Source: Natrinema sp. HArc-T2 (GTDB lineage Archaea; Halobacteriota; Halobacteria; Halobacteriales; Natrialbaceae). Taken from it: a stretch of DNA of 64,000 nucleotides. The translations under genes were made by a program, and so were the position numbers. Numbering within the stretch: the first letter of the stretch is position 1; each line of letters begins with the position of its first letter. Location: the NCBI RefSeq assembly GCF_041821085.1, contig NZ_JBGUAZ010000001.1, positions 682,001 through 746,000 on the forward strand, written 5' to 3'. The notes beneath the pieces were generated by a model. The model made no database searches. It saw nothing but the letters and a program-made list of their open reading frames with translations, and was not told where the DNA came from. Below are positions 26,652 to 35,066 of the stretch, piece after piece.

Positions 26652-27617
26652 TCACTCCGCCTCGAGTAATGTCTCCACTGCATCGCGGGTCGGGAGCGCC
26701 GCCATCGCGCCGCGAGTGGTGGTCGCCGTCGCCGCGACCGCGTTCGAAAATGCCACCGCGTCCGCGAGCGTGTGGCCGGCTCGCAGCGCGGCGATCGCTC
26801 CGGCGACGAACGCATCGCCAGCCCCTGTGGTATCGACCGTCTCGACCGCGAACCCGGAGTGAGAAACCGTGTCCGCGGGCCAAGGTGCGTCGTCGTCGGC
26901 GACGGCGATGGCACCCTCGCTCCCCCGTGTTACGAAGACGGTGTGAGCCTGGGCCGCGACGTCGCCGATCACCGCTCGAGCGATGTCGGTCGACGACTCG
27001 CCCGTTTCGCCTAGCAACTCGAGTTCGTCGACCGTCGCGAAACAGACGTCGACGTGGGCGAGCACATCGCGAGCGACGCTTGCGAACGTCTCCTCGTTGG
27101 GCCACAGTTCGGGCCGCCAGTTCGGATCGAACGACGTCGTACAGCCGGCCGCGGCGGCCCGCTCGAGCAACTCCAGCGTCGCTGTCCGTGAGGAGCCACC
27201 GGCGAGCGTTACACCGCCAGCGTGAACCCACTCGCAGTCGGCCAGCGTCTCGTCGCCGATTCGGCCAGGCTCGAGACGTGTATCGGCGGTCCCGTCGCGG
27301 TAGAAACTAAACTCACGGTCGCCAGTCTCGTCGTGCGTGACGAACGCGAGCGTTGTCTTTGCCTCGCCGTCACGGGTGACGAACCGGTCGGGGAGGCCAC
27401 AGTCGGCCAGCGTCTGCTCAAGGTAGCGACCGAACGGATCCGCCCCGACGCGGGTCCAGAACAGCGGCGGCTCGTCGAGTCTGGCGAGCGCGACGGCGAC
27501 GTTCGCGGGCGCACCGCCAGGACGGCGCTCGAAGCCGGCGACGTCCTCGAGTGGGCCGGCTCGCTCGGGAATGAAGTCGATCAAGGTTTCGCCAGCGATG
27601 AGCACGTCGTTGGCCAT
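26652..27617 (-). CDS. PfkB-family sugar kinase (fructokinase-like)
   Basis: A 321-aa ribokinase-fold kinase. The first PfkB signature region FERRPGGAPANVAVALARL is at ~28-47 and the second, with the catalytic Asp, is DTTGAGDAFVAGAI at ~256-269. The opening VLIAGETLIDFIPE resembles fructokinases, so fructose is a plausible substrate, but other sugars or nucleosides are possible. It is divergent from the 380-aa lipoprotein gene. A 11-bp inverted repeat lies in the shared promoter region. Confidence 0.87.
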   Translation of the reverse strand: MANDVLIAGETLIDFIPERAGPLEDVAGFERRPGGAPANVAVALARLDEPPLFWTRVGADPFGRYLEQTLADCGLPDRFVTRDGEAKTTLAFVTHDETGDREFSFYRDGTADTRLEPGRIGDETLADCEWVHAGGVTLAGGSSRTATLELLERAAAAGCTTSFDPNWRPELWPNEETFASVARDVLAHVDVCFATVDELELLGETGESSTDIARAVIGDVAAQAHTVFVTRGSEGAIAVADDDAPWPADTVSHSGFAVETVDTTGAGDAFVAGAIAALRAGHTLADAVAFSNAVAATATTTRGAMAALPTRDAVETLLEAE

Positions 27618-27648
27618 ATCTCGTCTACCATGCCGCGACGGTAATCCG

Positions 27649-27680
27649 TTCGGTGTCGACCGTCATGATTCGACACTGAA
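27649..27680. promoter_or_regulatory. Inverted repeat between the PfkB kinase and lipoprotein genes
   Basis: TTCGGTGTCGA and TCGACACTGAA (10 of 11 positions symmetric) separated by 10 bp, 32 bp upstream of the kinase start. A candidate operator for the kinase gene or the divergent gene. No regulator is near. Confidence 0.45.
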
Positions 27681-27728
27681 CTGTCATAGAAACAATCAAA
27701 TTGGGTGGGGTTCGAACTACTAGTAATT

Positions 27729-28871
27729 ATGAACTATATTCATCGGCGGACACTACTTGCGATAGGAGCGACCGGCCTCGTCGGCAGTGGAGCGGGCTGT
27801 CTAAACGACGACAACAAGACAGACGAGCGCGACCCGGGCGAGCAGAACAACGACGGCAGTGACCTCCGCCCGCCTGCACGGTGGATCCCGACCTCGGCAG
27901 GATCGGATCTGTTCTTCAAGTACACGGATCTCGAGACCGTCCGAAGCCACGAGGACAGTCTTTTGGAGGACACGATCGACGAAATCCCGTTCGCGCCGTC
28001 CGGTGCTGGCGGGCGGATCGTCGGGCGACTGCAAACCGAGCCGACGTTCGAGTACATCCTCGAGTTCGGGCCGGAAGGTGAGAGTGGTCACTACGTGATT
28101 CGCGGAACGTTCGACCTCGCTGGGCTCGACGTAGGCGACCCAATCGACGAAGTGGGTGAGTTCGAAGTCTTCGAAGCGGCGGGGGAATCGGTCGCCGCCT
28201 CGAGCGACACGCTGGTCGTCGTCGATCCCGAGGTCGGCAGTATCGACGACGTGCTGGCGGCGGGTCTCGACGGGACGGATCGGCGAGTCGACAGCGACGG
28301 GTTGTTCGAGACGGTCCTCGAGCACATGGGCGACGACACACTCGGCTCCGGAATTATCCCCAAATCCGACGAGCGAGGCAGTTGGTGTTTCTCATGGGCT
28401 ATCGAATCCGAGACGACGACGTACACGCAGGCGTTGCTCAACAGAGATACGTCCGGAGTAGACGAGGACGAACTGGAAGCAGAGCTAGCCAATGAGTCGT
28501 CCATGGCCGAGTTCGAGACGGTTTCAGTCGATATCGATGGGGACATTGTCGTCACGACTGGAACCCGTCCAACAACGGAGTTTCAGTACAACGACTTCTT
28601 CGCGAAGCGCAAGGCCGGTCGTACTGGGATAGACGTAGCCGTCTCCATCGACGTCGAGACGGCAACGCAAACGGTCACTGTAACACTCACGTCGTTCGAG
28701 GTAGGGGGCCACGTCGAGGTCCGCGATAGCAACGGCACCCAGGCCACGTTGACCGAACAGGGTCAAGAAGCAACGCTCGAGTACGATGTTGGTGACTCCG
28801 AAACCATTTCGGTTGTGCACATCCACGGCGACAGAGAATCGGAGTTCGCGACTGAAACAGTGGAATTCTGA
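27729..28871 (+). CDS. Tat-exported lipoprotein of unknown function
   Basis: A 380-aa protein. The signal HRRTLLAIGATGLVGSGAGC is a Tat signal with lipobox Cys at residue ~25, followed by an acidic disordered linker (NDDNKTDERDPGEQNNDGSD). The mature domain is beta-rich, with no family I recognise. It is anchored outside the membrane. TATA-like AACTACTAGTAATT precedes the ATG by a few bases, so the leader is very short. Convergent with the aldehyde dehydrogenase gene. Confidence 0.78.
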   Translation: MNYIHRRTLLAIGATGLVGSGAGCLNDDNKTDERDPGEQNNDGSDLRPPARWIPTSAGSDLFFKYTDLETVRSHEDSLLEDTIDEIPFAPSGAGGRIVGRLQTEPTFEYILEFGPEGESGHYVIRGTFDLAGLDVGDPIDEVGEFEVFEAAGESVAASSDTLVVVDPEVGSIDDVLAAGLDGTDRRVDSDGLFETVLEHMGDDTLGSGIIPKSDERGSWCFSWAIESETTTYTQALLNRDTSGVDEDELEAELANESSMAEFETVSVDIDGDIVVTTGTRPTTEFQYNDFFAKRKAGRTGIDVAVSIDVETATQTVTVTLTSFEVGGHVEVRDSNGTQATLTEQGQEATLEYDVGDSETISVVHIHGDRESEFATETVEF

Positions 28872-28940
28872 ACAGCGATTTGCGGAAACGAAATTCGGAG
28901 CGCAGTACGGCGAACGGACTGGGATCGTCCGCTCTGGTGC

Positions 28941-30410
28941 CTACAGCACGATGCTCTTCTTGCGCATCATCGAGTGGATCGAGGCGTCGAGTCCCTCACG
29001 ACCGATACCCGAGTCCTTGTTGCCGCCGAAGGGGACGTCACCGAGGCCGTGGCTCGGCGCACCGTTGATGCGGACCGCGCCGGCGTCGATGCGCTCGGCC
29101 ATCCGCATCGCGCGCTTGTAATCGCTGGTGAAGACGGCGGCGTCGAGTGCGAGGTCAGAGCCGTTGGCGATCTCGAGTGCCTCCGCCTCGTCTTCGAACG
29201 TCGTGATCGCCGCGATCGGGCCGAACTGCTCTTCGTCGACGACGCGGGCGTCGTGAGGGACGTTCGCGAGCAGCGTCGGCTCGAAGAATTGGTCGGCGAG
29301 TTCGTTCGGGACGCCCTCGGGGGCGCGCCGCTGGCCGCCGCGGACGATCTCCGCGCCCTTCTCGACGGCATCCTCGACGAGCGTCTCGACCCAGTCAGCC
29401 TGATCCTCGCTGATGAGCGGACCGAATGCGGTGTCCTCGTCGAAGAGATCGCCCGCCTGCCAGGCGTCCATCTGGCCATCGAGCAAGTCGACGAGGTCGT
29501 CGTGGACCGACTCGTGGGCGAGCACACGCGAGATAGCCGAACAGCGCTGGCCAGCGTACTTGAACGAGCCTTTGGCGCAGTTGCCCGCGACGTCGGTGAG
29601 GTCGGCATCATCGAAGACGACCGCCGGGGCGTTCCCGCCCAGTTCCATGTGCAGGTTGACCATGCCGCTCTCACGGGCGACGTGTTTGCCCGCGCCCGAG
29701 GAACCGGTCATGGCGATCGCATTGACGCGGTCGTCGCCGGCGAGGACGTCGCCGATCTCGCCCGCTTCGCCCGGGACGAAGTTGAACGCGCCGTCCGGCA
29801 TCCCGTCGACAGCGGCGATGATGTCGGCGAGGATTGCCGCCGAAATCGGCGTCTTGCTCGCGGGTTTGAGTAAGACGCTGTTGCCGGCCGCGATCGCGGG
29901 CGCGACCTGTAACGCGGTCGTCGCCAGCGGGTAGTTGTACGGCGTGATACAGAGGACGGCACCGATCGGTTCGTGTTTGACGATCGCCTGCCAGCCCTCG
30001 TGGCCCGCCGTCGACCCCTCGCGGTACTCGCCTTTGCTGACGATGTTGCGCGCCTCCTCGGCCGCCCGGTCGAACCGCTCGGCTGCCTGTTCGACCTCGC
30101 CGCGGGCCGACGAGATCGGTTTGCCGGCCTCGCGGACGATGACCTCGGCGAGTTCCTCCTCTCGCTCGCGGAGCCCTTCTGCGATCGTTTCACACCACTC
30201 GGCACGCTTGACGACGGTCGTCTCCCGGAGCGTCGGCTTGATTTCGTGTGCGGTCGCGAGTGCAGCCCGTGCTTCTGCCGGTCCCGCGGCGGCGACCTGT
30301 GCAAACGCCCCACCCTCGGCGAGATCCGAAATCGAGAGCACATCCGCTGTCTCGAGCCACTCGCCGTCGACGTAGAGCCGCTCTCGCCGCTGTGCGGTTC
30401 TGGTTGCCAT
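28941..30410 (-). CDS. Aldehyde dehydrogenase (GapN/lactaldehyde dehydrogenase-like)
   Basis: A 489-aa NAD(P)-dependent aldehyde dehydrogenase. Motifs: KHEPIGAVLCITPYNYPLA (~142), GSSGAGKHVARESG, MELGGNAPAVVFDDADL with the catalytic Glu (~245), KYAGQRCSAISRV with the catalytic Cys (~284), and EQFGPIAAITTF (~385). The GQRC context resembles non-phosphorylating GAPDH and lactaldehyde dehydrogenases rather than succinate semialdehyde dehydrogenase. Substrate cannot be fixed. I start at MATRTAQRRERLYVDGEW; an ATG seven codons earlier is not family-like. Divergent from dpsA. Confidence 0.88.
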   Translation of the reverse strand: MATRTAQRRERLYVDGEWLETADVLSISDLAEGGAFAQVAAAGPAEARAALATAHEIKPTLRETTVVKRAEWCETIAEGLREREEELAEVIVREAGKPISSARGEVEQAAERFDRAAEEARNIVSKGEYREGSTAGHEGWQAIVKHEPIGAVLCITPYNYPLATTALQVAPAIAAGNSVLLKPASKTPISAAILADIIAAVDGMPDGAFNFVPGEAGEIGDVLAGDDRVNAIAMTGSSGAGKHVARESGMVNLHMELGGNAPAVVFDDADLTDVAGNCAKGSFKYAGQRCSAISRVLAHESVHDDLVDLLDGQMDAWQAGDLFDEDTAFGPLISEDQADWVETLVEDAVEKGAEIVRGGQRRAPEGVPNELADQFFEPTLLANVPHDARVVDEEQFGPIAAITTFEDEAEALEIANGSDLALDAAVFTSDYKRAMRMAERIDAGAVRINGAPSHGLGDVPFGGNKDSGIGREGLDASIHSMMRKKSIVL

Positions 30411-30484
30411 GTCTCTCTCTTGGGCCGCCACATTGAAAATGTTTACTCAACCCCGAAAAAATAAAGAGTATATTGACGGTGTCC

Positions 30485-30536
30485 TCTGATAACATGTAAT
30501 ACGGCGAGTGCGCGCACGAGGTGTCCCATTATCAGA
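30485..30536. promoter_or_regulatory. Nested inverted repeat between ALDH and dpsA
   Basis: TCTGATAA (30485-30492) and TTATCAGA (30529-30536) form a perfect 8-bp inverted repeat around a central GTGCGCGCAC palindrome (30508-30517). GGTGTCC also occurs twice nearby as a direct repeat. It lies between divergent genes, upstream of both promoters. Confidence 0.45.
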
Positions 30537-30542
30537 ACAGAT

Positions 30543-30559
30543 CTTTTGATATACAAAAG
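30543..30559. promoter_or_regulatory. 17-bp palindrome upstream of dpsA
   Basis: CTTTTGATATACAAAAG (6-bp arms CTTTTG/CAAAAG) lies ~25 bp upstream of the likely TATA box TTTTAA (30583-30588), which in turn is 27 bp before the dpsA start. Position fits an activator or repressor site for dpsA; nature of the regulator not visible. Confidence 0.5.
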
Positions 30560-30614
30560 AAATCTTCATCCATGGCCAGGTTTTAAGTCGATCGGGCCTG
30601 TATCGATACCTGGG

Positions 30615-31160
30615 ATGAGTACTCAAAAGACCGTCCGCCAGTCGGCTGACAGTGTCGAGGAGAACAGTCTTCGCCTCGAGCAAGATAAAGCCGAGCAGAT
30701 CGTCGACGCGCTGAACACGGAGTTGGCAAACGCCTACGTGCTCTACCACCAGCTGAAAAAGCACCACTGGGTCGTCGAGGGCGCGGAATTCCTCCCGCTT
30801 CACGAGTTCCTCGAAGAAGCGTACGAACACGTCGAGGAAGGCGCAGACGAGATTGCCGAGCGCGCCCAGGCACTCGGCGGCGTTCCCGTGTCGGGTCCAG
30901 CAAACCAGGAAGAACGCGCAACCGTCGAGTTCGAAGGTGAGGACATCTACGACGTCCGCACGATGTTCGAGAACGACCTCGAAATGTACGGCGACATCAT
31001 CGAATCGATGCGCGACAGCATCGAACTCGCCGAGAACCTGGGCGATCACGCCACTGCCGAAATCCTGCGCGAGATCCTCGTGACGCTCGAGGAAGACGGC
31101 CACCACTTCGAGCACTATCTCGAAGACGATACGCTAGTGCGCGAAGACGCGACGCACTAA
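30615..31160 (+). CDS. dpsA: DpsA, ferritin-like DNA-starvation/iron-storage protein
   Basis: A 181-aa four-helix ferritin-like Dps protein, close to the length of characterised haloarchaeal DpsA. Ferroxidase-site residues are seen in YHQLKKHHWVVEGAEFLPLH and EFLEEAYEHVEEGADEIAER (His and Glu ligands, ~residues 48-80). It stores iron as ferric oxide and protects against Fenton damage. ATG 30615 gives MSTQKTVRQSADS. Promoter with TTTTAA box 27 bp upstream. Followed by a family A repeat 5 bp after the stop. Confidence 0.94.
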   Translation: MSTQKTVRQSADSVEENSLRLEQDKAEQIVDALNTELANAYVLYHQLKKHHWVVEGAEFLPLHEFLEEAYEHVEEGADEIAERAQALGGVPVSGPANQEERATVEFEGEDIYDVRTMFENDLEMYGDIIESMRDSIELAENLGDHATAEILREILVTLEEDGHHFEHYLEDDTLVREDATH

Positions 31161-31164
31161 GCAC

Positions 31165-31247
31165 TGATACCGTCTACTATCACGAGTTCCCCGGTGGGCC
31201 CGCCGGACGGTCGCGGTCTCACCGGCACCCACTGACAGGAGTCCGTG
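31165..31247 (+). repeat. Dispersed palindromic repeat, family A, copy 4
   Basis: GATACCGTCTACTATCACGAG at the left and CCCACTGACAGGAGTCCGT at the right, with GGTGGGCCCGCC / GGTCTCACC in the core. It begins 5 bp after the dpsA stop codon. The rest of the 327-bp gap to the 57-aa gene (31248-31487) contains no gene I can support. Confidence 0.85.
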
Positions 31248-31487
31248 CGACTCACGGCGAACGAGGGAGACCCGGCCCGACGGCGCGTCGACGACCGCTG
31301 GAGCGGAGGGCCGAACAGCGGAGACAGCTTTTTGACCGAGTCCGATCGGAAACGAAGCGTCGTTTGCGATCGGGACGAGGTATCACAACTAACGAGTCAC
31401 ACCGATCGCACGATGGCCCAGCGATCGACCGTGCAGTGACTACCAGTGGCGATAGCGAGACCCGTGTCGTTCCGAACGACGGTGAGA

Positions 31488-31661
31488 TTAGGGCTCGAGG
31501 TCAACGATGAGATCCGTCGCGATCCAGCCGTCGCTGTTGTTTTGTTCGGTAAAAACGACCTTTCCGGGGCGGGTCTCGTGGCTCGTCACGGCCACCGCCG
31601 GCTCCTCAATCTCGGGGGTATCGTCTGCGTCTGTGTCTTCCCTGCGAGCGGGCACGTCCAT
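31488..31661 (-). CDS. 57-aa acidic protein with C-terminal GWIATD motif
   Basis: A 57-residue acidic protein (MDVPARREDTDADD..., ending NNSDGWIATDLIVDLEP). I recall this short ending as widespread in haloarchaeal mini-proteins of unknown function. It is too short for most gene callers, but reading frame, acidity and a TATA-like TTTTTAGATT box at the right distance support it. A TTAGGC-GA-GCCTAA palindrome sits between box and start, which suggests tight metal or iron control. Convergent with dpsA. Confidence 0.72.
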   Translation of the reverse strand: MDVPARREDTDADDTPEIEEPAVAVTSHETRPGKVVFTEQNNSDGWIATDLIVDLEP

Positions 31662-31670
31662 CACGATTAG

Positions 31671-31684
31671 TTAGGCGAGCCTAA
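31671..31684. promoter_or_regulatory. Iron-box-like palindrome TTAGGCGAGCCTAA
   Basis: A perfect 6-2-6 palindrome 10-23 bp upstream of the 57-aa gene and just downstream of its TATA box. It resembles the DtxR/IdeR operator core (TTAGG...CCTAA). A half-site GGCCTAA lies at 31714-31720. The regulator is inferred. Confidence 0.6.
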
Positions 31685-31827
31685 ATCTAAAAAGGTTTTG
31701 GTCGGCCTAAGACATGCTGCTGGACAACGACATCCGGTGACTGGTCTTCTATTCGGTGGGTTCGCCTATCGACGTGCATCACGCGAAGATAGTACCTTTT
31801 TTCGTACCGGAGCGATTTCATCGTCAT

Positions 31828-32151
31828 ATGAGTTCACACGAGAACAGGTCACAGGGGCCAATGGATCGGCGCGGTCGGAATCTGGTCGCCCACCTGTTCG
31901 ACGTTGATATCGAACGCATCGAATCACTGAGCTGGTCGCTTGGCAACCAAATCATCGCCGAGGGGGACACAGACCAGCGCTTTCGATTCGATCACCAGCG
32001 GTCCACCCGGACAGTGACTGCGTTCGAGGTAACCGACTATACGTGCGTGCTCCGGCTGCGGACTCCGGTCGGTCGCGAGAAGTTTTACGGGATTGCACGC
32101 GCCGACCTCGAGCCCGATCCGATCGCCGCCGACTGGGTTCGGACGGCGTGA
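31828..32151 (+). CDS. Uncharacterised 107-aa protein
   Basis: A 107-aa soluble protein starting MSSHENRSQGPMDRRGRN. A beta-rich body (RFRFDHQRSTRTVTAFEVTD, CVLRLRTPVGREKFYGI) follows. No family recognised. ATG 31828 is preceded by a TTTTTTCG stretch 25-30 bp upstream that could serve as the promoter box. The upstream iron-box-like palindrome is ~145 bp away, so shared control is uncertain. Confidence 0.62.
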   Translation: MSSHENRSQGPMDRRGRNLVAHLFDVDIERIESLSWSLGNQIIAEGDTDQRFRFDHQRSTRTVTAFEVTDYTCVLRLRTPVGREKFYGIARADLEPDPIAADWVRTA

Positions 32152-32189
32152 GCCACGCCGAATCAGGTCCCACAGAGCGATCTCACGAG

Positions 32190-32272
32190 TATAGTAGCCA
32201 CTGAACGTCAGTGCAACCTGATCGCACGACAGCTGTGCGATCAGTGTGTCACTCGTTTCAGTTGTTACTATA
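32190..32272. mobile_element. MITE-like hairpin element, family B, intact copy
   Basis: 83 bp with terminal inverted repeats TATAGTAGCCACTGAACG / CGTTTCAGTTGTTACTATA (about 15 of 18 paired) and an inner perfect 10-bp stem CTGATCGCAC / GTGCGATCAG around a 7-nt loop. The whole element can fold into one hairpin. It has no coding capacity. A degenerate half-copy is at 46081-46126. Confidence 0.65.
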
Positions 32273-32305
32273 GCTTCATTGGGCTTGGGCGCGCAACGAC
32301 CGCAC

Positions 32306-32809
32306 ATGGAGTACGACGTCGTTCAGGGTGACATTGCCGCACAGTCAGCCGACGCGCTCGTCAACGCCGCCGGCACGAGCCTTCGGATGGGCTCTGGCGT
32401 CGCCGGCGCGCTCCGACGCGGCGCGGGCGGGGAGATCAACGAGGATGCGATGGCGAAGGGGCCGGTCGACCTCGGCGACGTCGCGGTCACCGACGCCTAC
32501 GACCTCGACGCCGAGTACGTCATCCACGCGGCTGCGATGCCCCACTACGGAGACGGGCAAGCAACTGCTGCAAGCATCCGGAACGCGACCGAAAACAGCC
32601 TCGCGAAAGCCGACGAACTCGGCTGTCGCTCGCTCGTGATTCCTGCGCTCGGCTGTGGTGTCGCCGGCTTCGATCTCACGGAGGGAGCGGCGATCATCGG
32701 CAGCGTGATCGACGACTACGACCCGGACACGCTCGAGGACGTTCGCCTGATCGCCTACAGCGACGCGGAGTACGACGCGATACAGCGGGCGACCGAATCG
32801 ACTCGGTAG
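32306..32809 (+). CDS. Macro-domain (ADP-ribose-binding) protein
   Basis: A 167-aa macro domain. Motifs: VVQGDIAAQSADALVNAAG at the start, RMGSGVAGALRRGAGGEIN (the ADP-ribose loop, ~31-49), VIHAAAMPHY, and ALGCGVAGFDLTEGAAI (~115-131). Such domains bind or hydrolyse ADP-ribose derivatives such as O-acetyl-ADP-ribose. No partner toxin or sirtuin gene is adjacent. The gene follows the family B element by 33 bp. Confidence 0.9.
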   Translation: MEYDVVQGDIAAQSADALVNAAGTSLRMGSGVAGALRRGAGGEINEDAMAKGPVDLGDVAVTDAYDLDAEYVIHAAAMPHYGDGQATAASIRNATENSLAKADELGCRSLVIPALGCGVAGFDLTEGAAIIGSVIDDYDPDTLEDVRLIAYSDAEYDAIQRATESTR

Positions 32810-32884
32810 CGGCTGGACGCTCGAGCAGGTTTTGAGAAACGGTGGTAGTTTTTCCACGAGGCAGGTTCAATCGTCACCTGAAGA

Positions 32885-33307
32885 ATGTACGATACGATCC
32901 TGATTCCGACCGACGGGAGCGAACAGGCCGAGCGCGGCATCGACCATGGACTCGATCTCGCTGCCCAGTACGACGCAACGGTGCTGTGTCTCTACGTCGT
33001 CGACGAGCGTCGATACGGAAGGCCGCCGGCGCTTGGCACTGTCGAGGTCGACCACGAGAAACACGAAGACGAAGCCATCGAACTGCTCGAAGAGATCGAA
33101 GCCCGCGGTCGCGACCGCGGCGTCGAAGTCGAACACGAGTGTCGACGCGGCAATCCGTGGGACGAGATCGTCACCCTCGCCGAGCGCGAAGACGCCGATC
33201 TGATCGTCATGGGGCGGCGTGGGGTGACAGACGACCGGCGAACACCGCTCGGAAGCGTCACCGAACAGGTCATGCGCCAGACGGAAATCCCCGTCCAGGC
33301 GGTCTGA
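32885..33307 (+). CDS. Universal stress protein (UspA family)
   Basis: A 140-aa Usp. It begins MYDTILIPTDGSEQAERGIDH and ends with the ATP-binding loop MGRRGVTDDRRTPLGSVTEQ (G-2x-G-9x-G-S pattern, ~110-128), so it is probably an ATP-binding type. Single domain. Monocistronic, convergent with purM. Role unspecified. Confidence 0.92.
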   Translation: MYDTILIPTDGSEQAERGIDHGLDLAAQYDATVLCLYVVDERRYGRPPALGTVEVDHEKHEDEAIELLEEIEARGRDRGVEVEHECRRGNPWDEIVTLAEREDADLIVMGRRGVTDDRRTPLGSVTEQVMRQTEIPVQAV

Positions 33308-33336
33308 TCGGGCTGAGAGGGCGATCCACGCCCGGT

Positions 33337-34332
33337 TCAGGACAGCGAGAGGCCGCGAATCTCGACCGAGTCCCCGTCCTCGACGTGGCCGATAACCTGC
33401 CCGTCGGTGTCGGCGACGAGGTCATCGGCACGCTCCTCGGGGAGCGCAACGACGAAGCCGGTCCCCATGTTGAACGTCCGGTGCATCTCTTCGTCCGTAA
33501 CGTTCCCCTCTTCCTGAACGAACTCGAAGATCGGCTGGGCCGGGAACGGGTTTTCGATCACGTACTCGTTGTCGCCCATCCGAAGCAGATTGGTCCAGCC
33601 GCCGCCCGTGATGTGTGCCGCTGCGCGGATGCCGTGGTCGCGCATTGGCTCGAGCAGATCCGTATAGAGTCGCGTCGGTCGCAGCAGTTCCTCGCCGATC
33701 GACCGGTCGGTATCATGTGGAAACGCGTCGGTGTACTCGTGGTTGCGCGTGACGGCCTCGCGAGCGAGCGTGAGGCCGTTCGAGTGAACGCCGTTCGAGG
33801 CGAAGCCGACGAGGACGTCGCCGACATCGGCCTCGCCTGCGAGGATCTCGTCTTTGCCGGCGAGACCGGCACAGGTCCCCGCGAGGTCGAAGCCGTTGAT
33901 CACGTCGGGCATGACGGCTGTCTCGCCGCCGAGCAGGGTCATGTCGGATTCCTCGAGGCCAACGGCGAGCCCTTCGCCGATCTCGTTGGTGAGGTCGTCG
34001 TCAGGCTCGTCGATCGCGAGGTAGTCGACGAACGCGATGGGCTCGACGCCCGCCGCGACGAGGTCGTTGACGTTCATCGCGATGCAGTCGATCCCGATCG
34101 TCGAGAAGTCCTCGATCGCTTCTGCGACCATGAGTTTCGTGCCGACGCCGTCGGTCGCCAGCGCCAGATACCGGTCGCCGATATCGATCAGGCCGGCGTA
34201 CTCGGTGGTCAGGTCGCTGCCGAAGGCCTCGAGCAAGGCCGCGGTTGCGTCTTCGCTTGCCTCGATGTCGACGCCAGTCTCGGCGTACGTGAGTCGATCC
34301 GCCTCGGTTCTCTCGTCATCCGTGTCGGTCAT
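33337..34332 (-). CDS. purM: Phosphoribosylformylglycinamidine cyclo-ligase (AIR synthetase)
   Basis: A 331-aa PurM. Motifs: LTYAETGVDIEASEDA at the start, ATDGVGTKLMVAEAI (~59), MNVNDLVAAGVEPIAFVDYL (~83), LGGETAVMPDV (~128), GFASNGVHSNGLTLAR (~169) and HITGGGWTNLLRM (~240). It closes the imidazole ring in step five of purine synthesis. PurL, the preceding enzyme of the pathway, is encoded separately at 60.4-62.5 kb. ATG at 34332 is preferred to the 10-residue extension. Confidence 0.94.
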   Translation of the reverse strand: MTDTDDERTEADRLTYAETGVDIEASEDATAALLEAFGSDLTTEYAGLIDIGDRYLALATDGVGTKLMVAEAIEDFSTIGIDCIAMNVNDLVAAGVEPIAFVDYLAIDEPDDDLTNEIGEGLAVGLEESDMTLLGGETAVMPDVINGFDLAGTCAGLAGKDEILAGEADVGDVLVGFASNGVHSNGLTLAREAVTRNHEYTDAFPHDTDRSIGEELLRPTRLYTDLLEPMRDHGIRAAAHITGGGWTNLLRMGDNEYVIENPFPAQPIFEFVQEEGNVTDEEMHRTFNMGTGFVVALPEERADDLVADTDGQVIGHVEDGDSVEIRGLSLS

Positions 34333-34412
34333 ACTCGAAGGACCTCTCGGGGCGAGCAAAAGGTCACCGGTCCGGCGGAGCCACCGCGGTCAGCGACGAC
34401 CGCTTGTGGGTC

Positions 34413-35066
34413 TCAGAAGAGCCCGACGAAGAAGAGAACGTAGCCCGCAAGCAGGACGCTCGGGACGAACACCAGTGCGAAGACACCCTTGTGCCACTTG
34501 AGGACGGATTTCCCGTCCAGCGGACCGAAGGGGATCATGTTGAACGCGGCCAGAAAGAGGTTGATCCCGACCCCCATCTGCCCGATCGCCGTGAGCAGGG
34601 CCGGCAGGAAGCCTGGCGTCGCAGCGAACATCAGCAACGGGACGAAGAGGGCGGCGAGCAGGAGATTCGTCACCGGGCCGGCGACCGCGATCAGTCCGTT
34701 CTCCCGCGTCGTGATCTGGCCCCGATGGTAGACGGCCCCAGGTGCGGCAAAGAGGAAGCCGACGACTGCACCGAGCAACGCCAGAAAGAGCATCTGGTAG
34801 TCCGCGCGAAACTCGGCGATCTGGCCGTGTTCGATCGCGACGACCTTGTGTGCGAGCTCGTGCAGCAGGAAGCCGACGCCGACAGTCACGAAGCTGATCC
34901 CGACCGAGATGGTGAACTCCTCGACACTGGCGAGCCCGCGGTGAAACGGCGCTCGGATCAGCGCAAACGCCACGCTGAGCGCGATCCAGGCCACGGCGAG
35001 ATCCCGTAGCTCCCTGTCGCTGAACGTGAGGTCGTGCTCTTGGGTGTGAGTCGTCCGATGGCTCAT
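34413..35066 (-). CDS. Site-2-protease-family membrane metalloprotease (M50)
   Basis: A 217-aa integral membrane protein with about five helices. The zinc motif HELAH is at residues 69-73, in VGFLLHELAHKVVAIEHG, and the second ligand motif of the family appears as NMIPFGPLDGKSVLKW (~175-190). This is the cropped, domain-poor S2P form. It likely cuts membrane-embedded substrates. Its start codon shares one base with the stop of the TraB gene (TGATG), so the two are co-translated. Confidence 0.88.
   Translation of the reverse strand: MSHRTTHTQEHDLTFSDRELRDLAVAWIALSVAFALIRAPFHRGLASVEEFTISVGISFVTVGVGFLLHELAHKVVAIEHGQIAEFRADYQMLFLALLGAVVGFLFAAPGAVYHRGQITTRENGLIAVAGPVTNLLLAALFVPLLMFAATPGFLPALLTAIGQMGVGINLFLAAFNMIPFGPLDGKSVLKWHKGVFALVFVPSVLLAGYVLFFVGLF

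Noticed and set aside
26518-27231. A 237-codon minus frame overlapping the PfkB gene
   Set aside because: Arg-rich alternate frame of the kinase gene, which has both PfkB signatures in the chosen frame.
31245-31439. Possible 64-aa plus-strand gene after dpsA
   Set aside because: Starts within the family A repeat end, has no promoter box, and composition is not acidic like neighbouring proteins.
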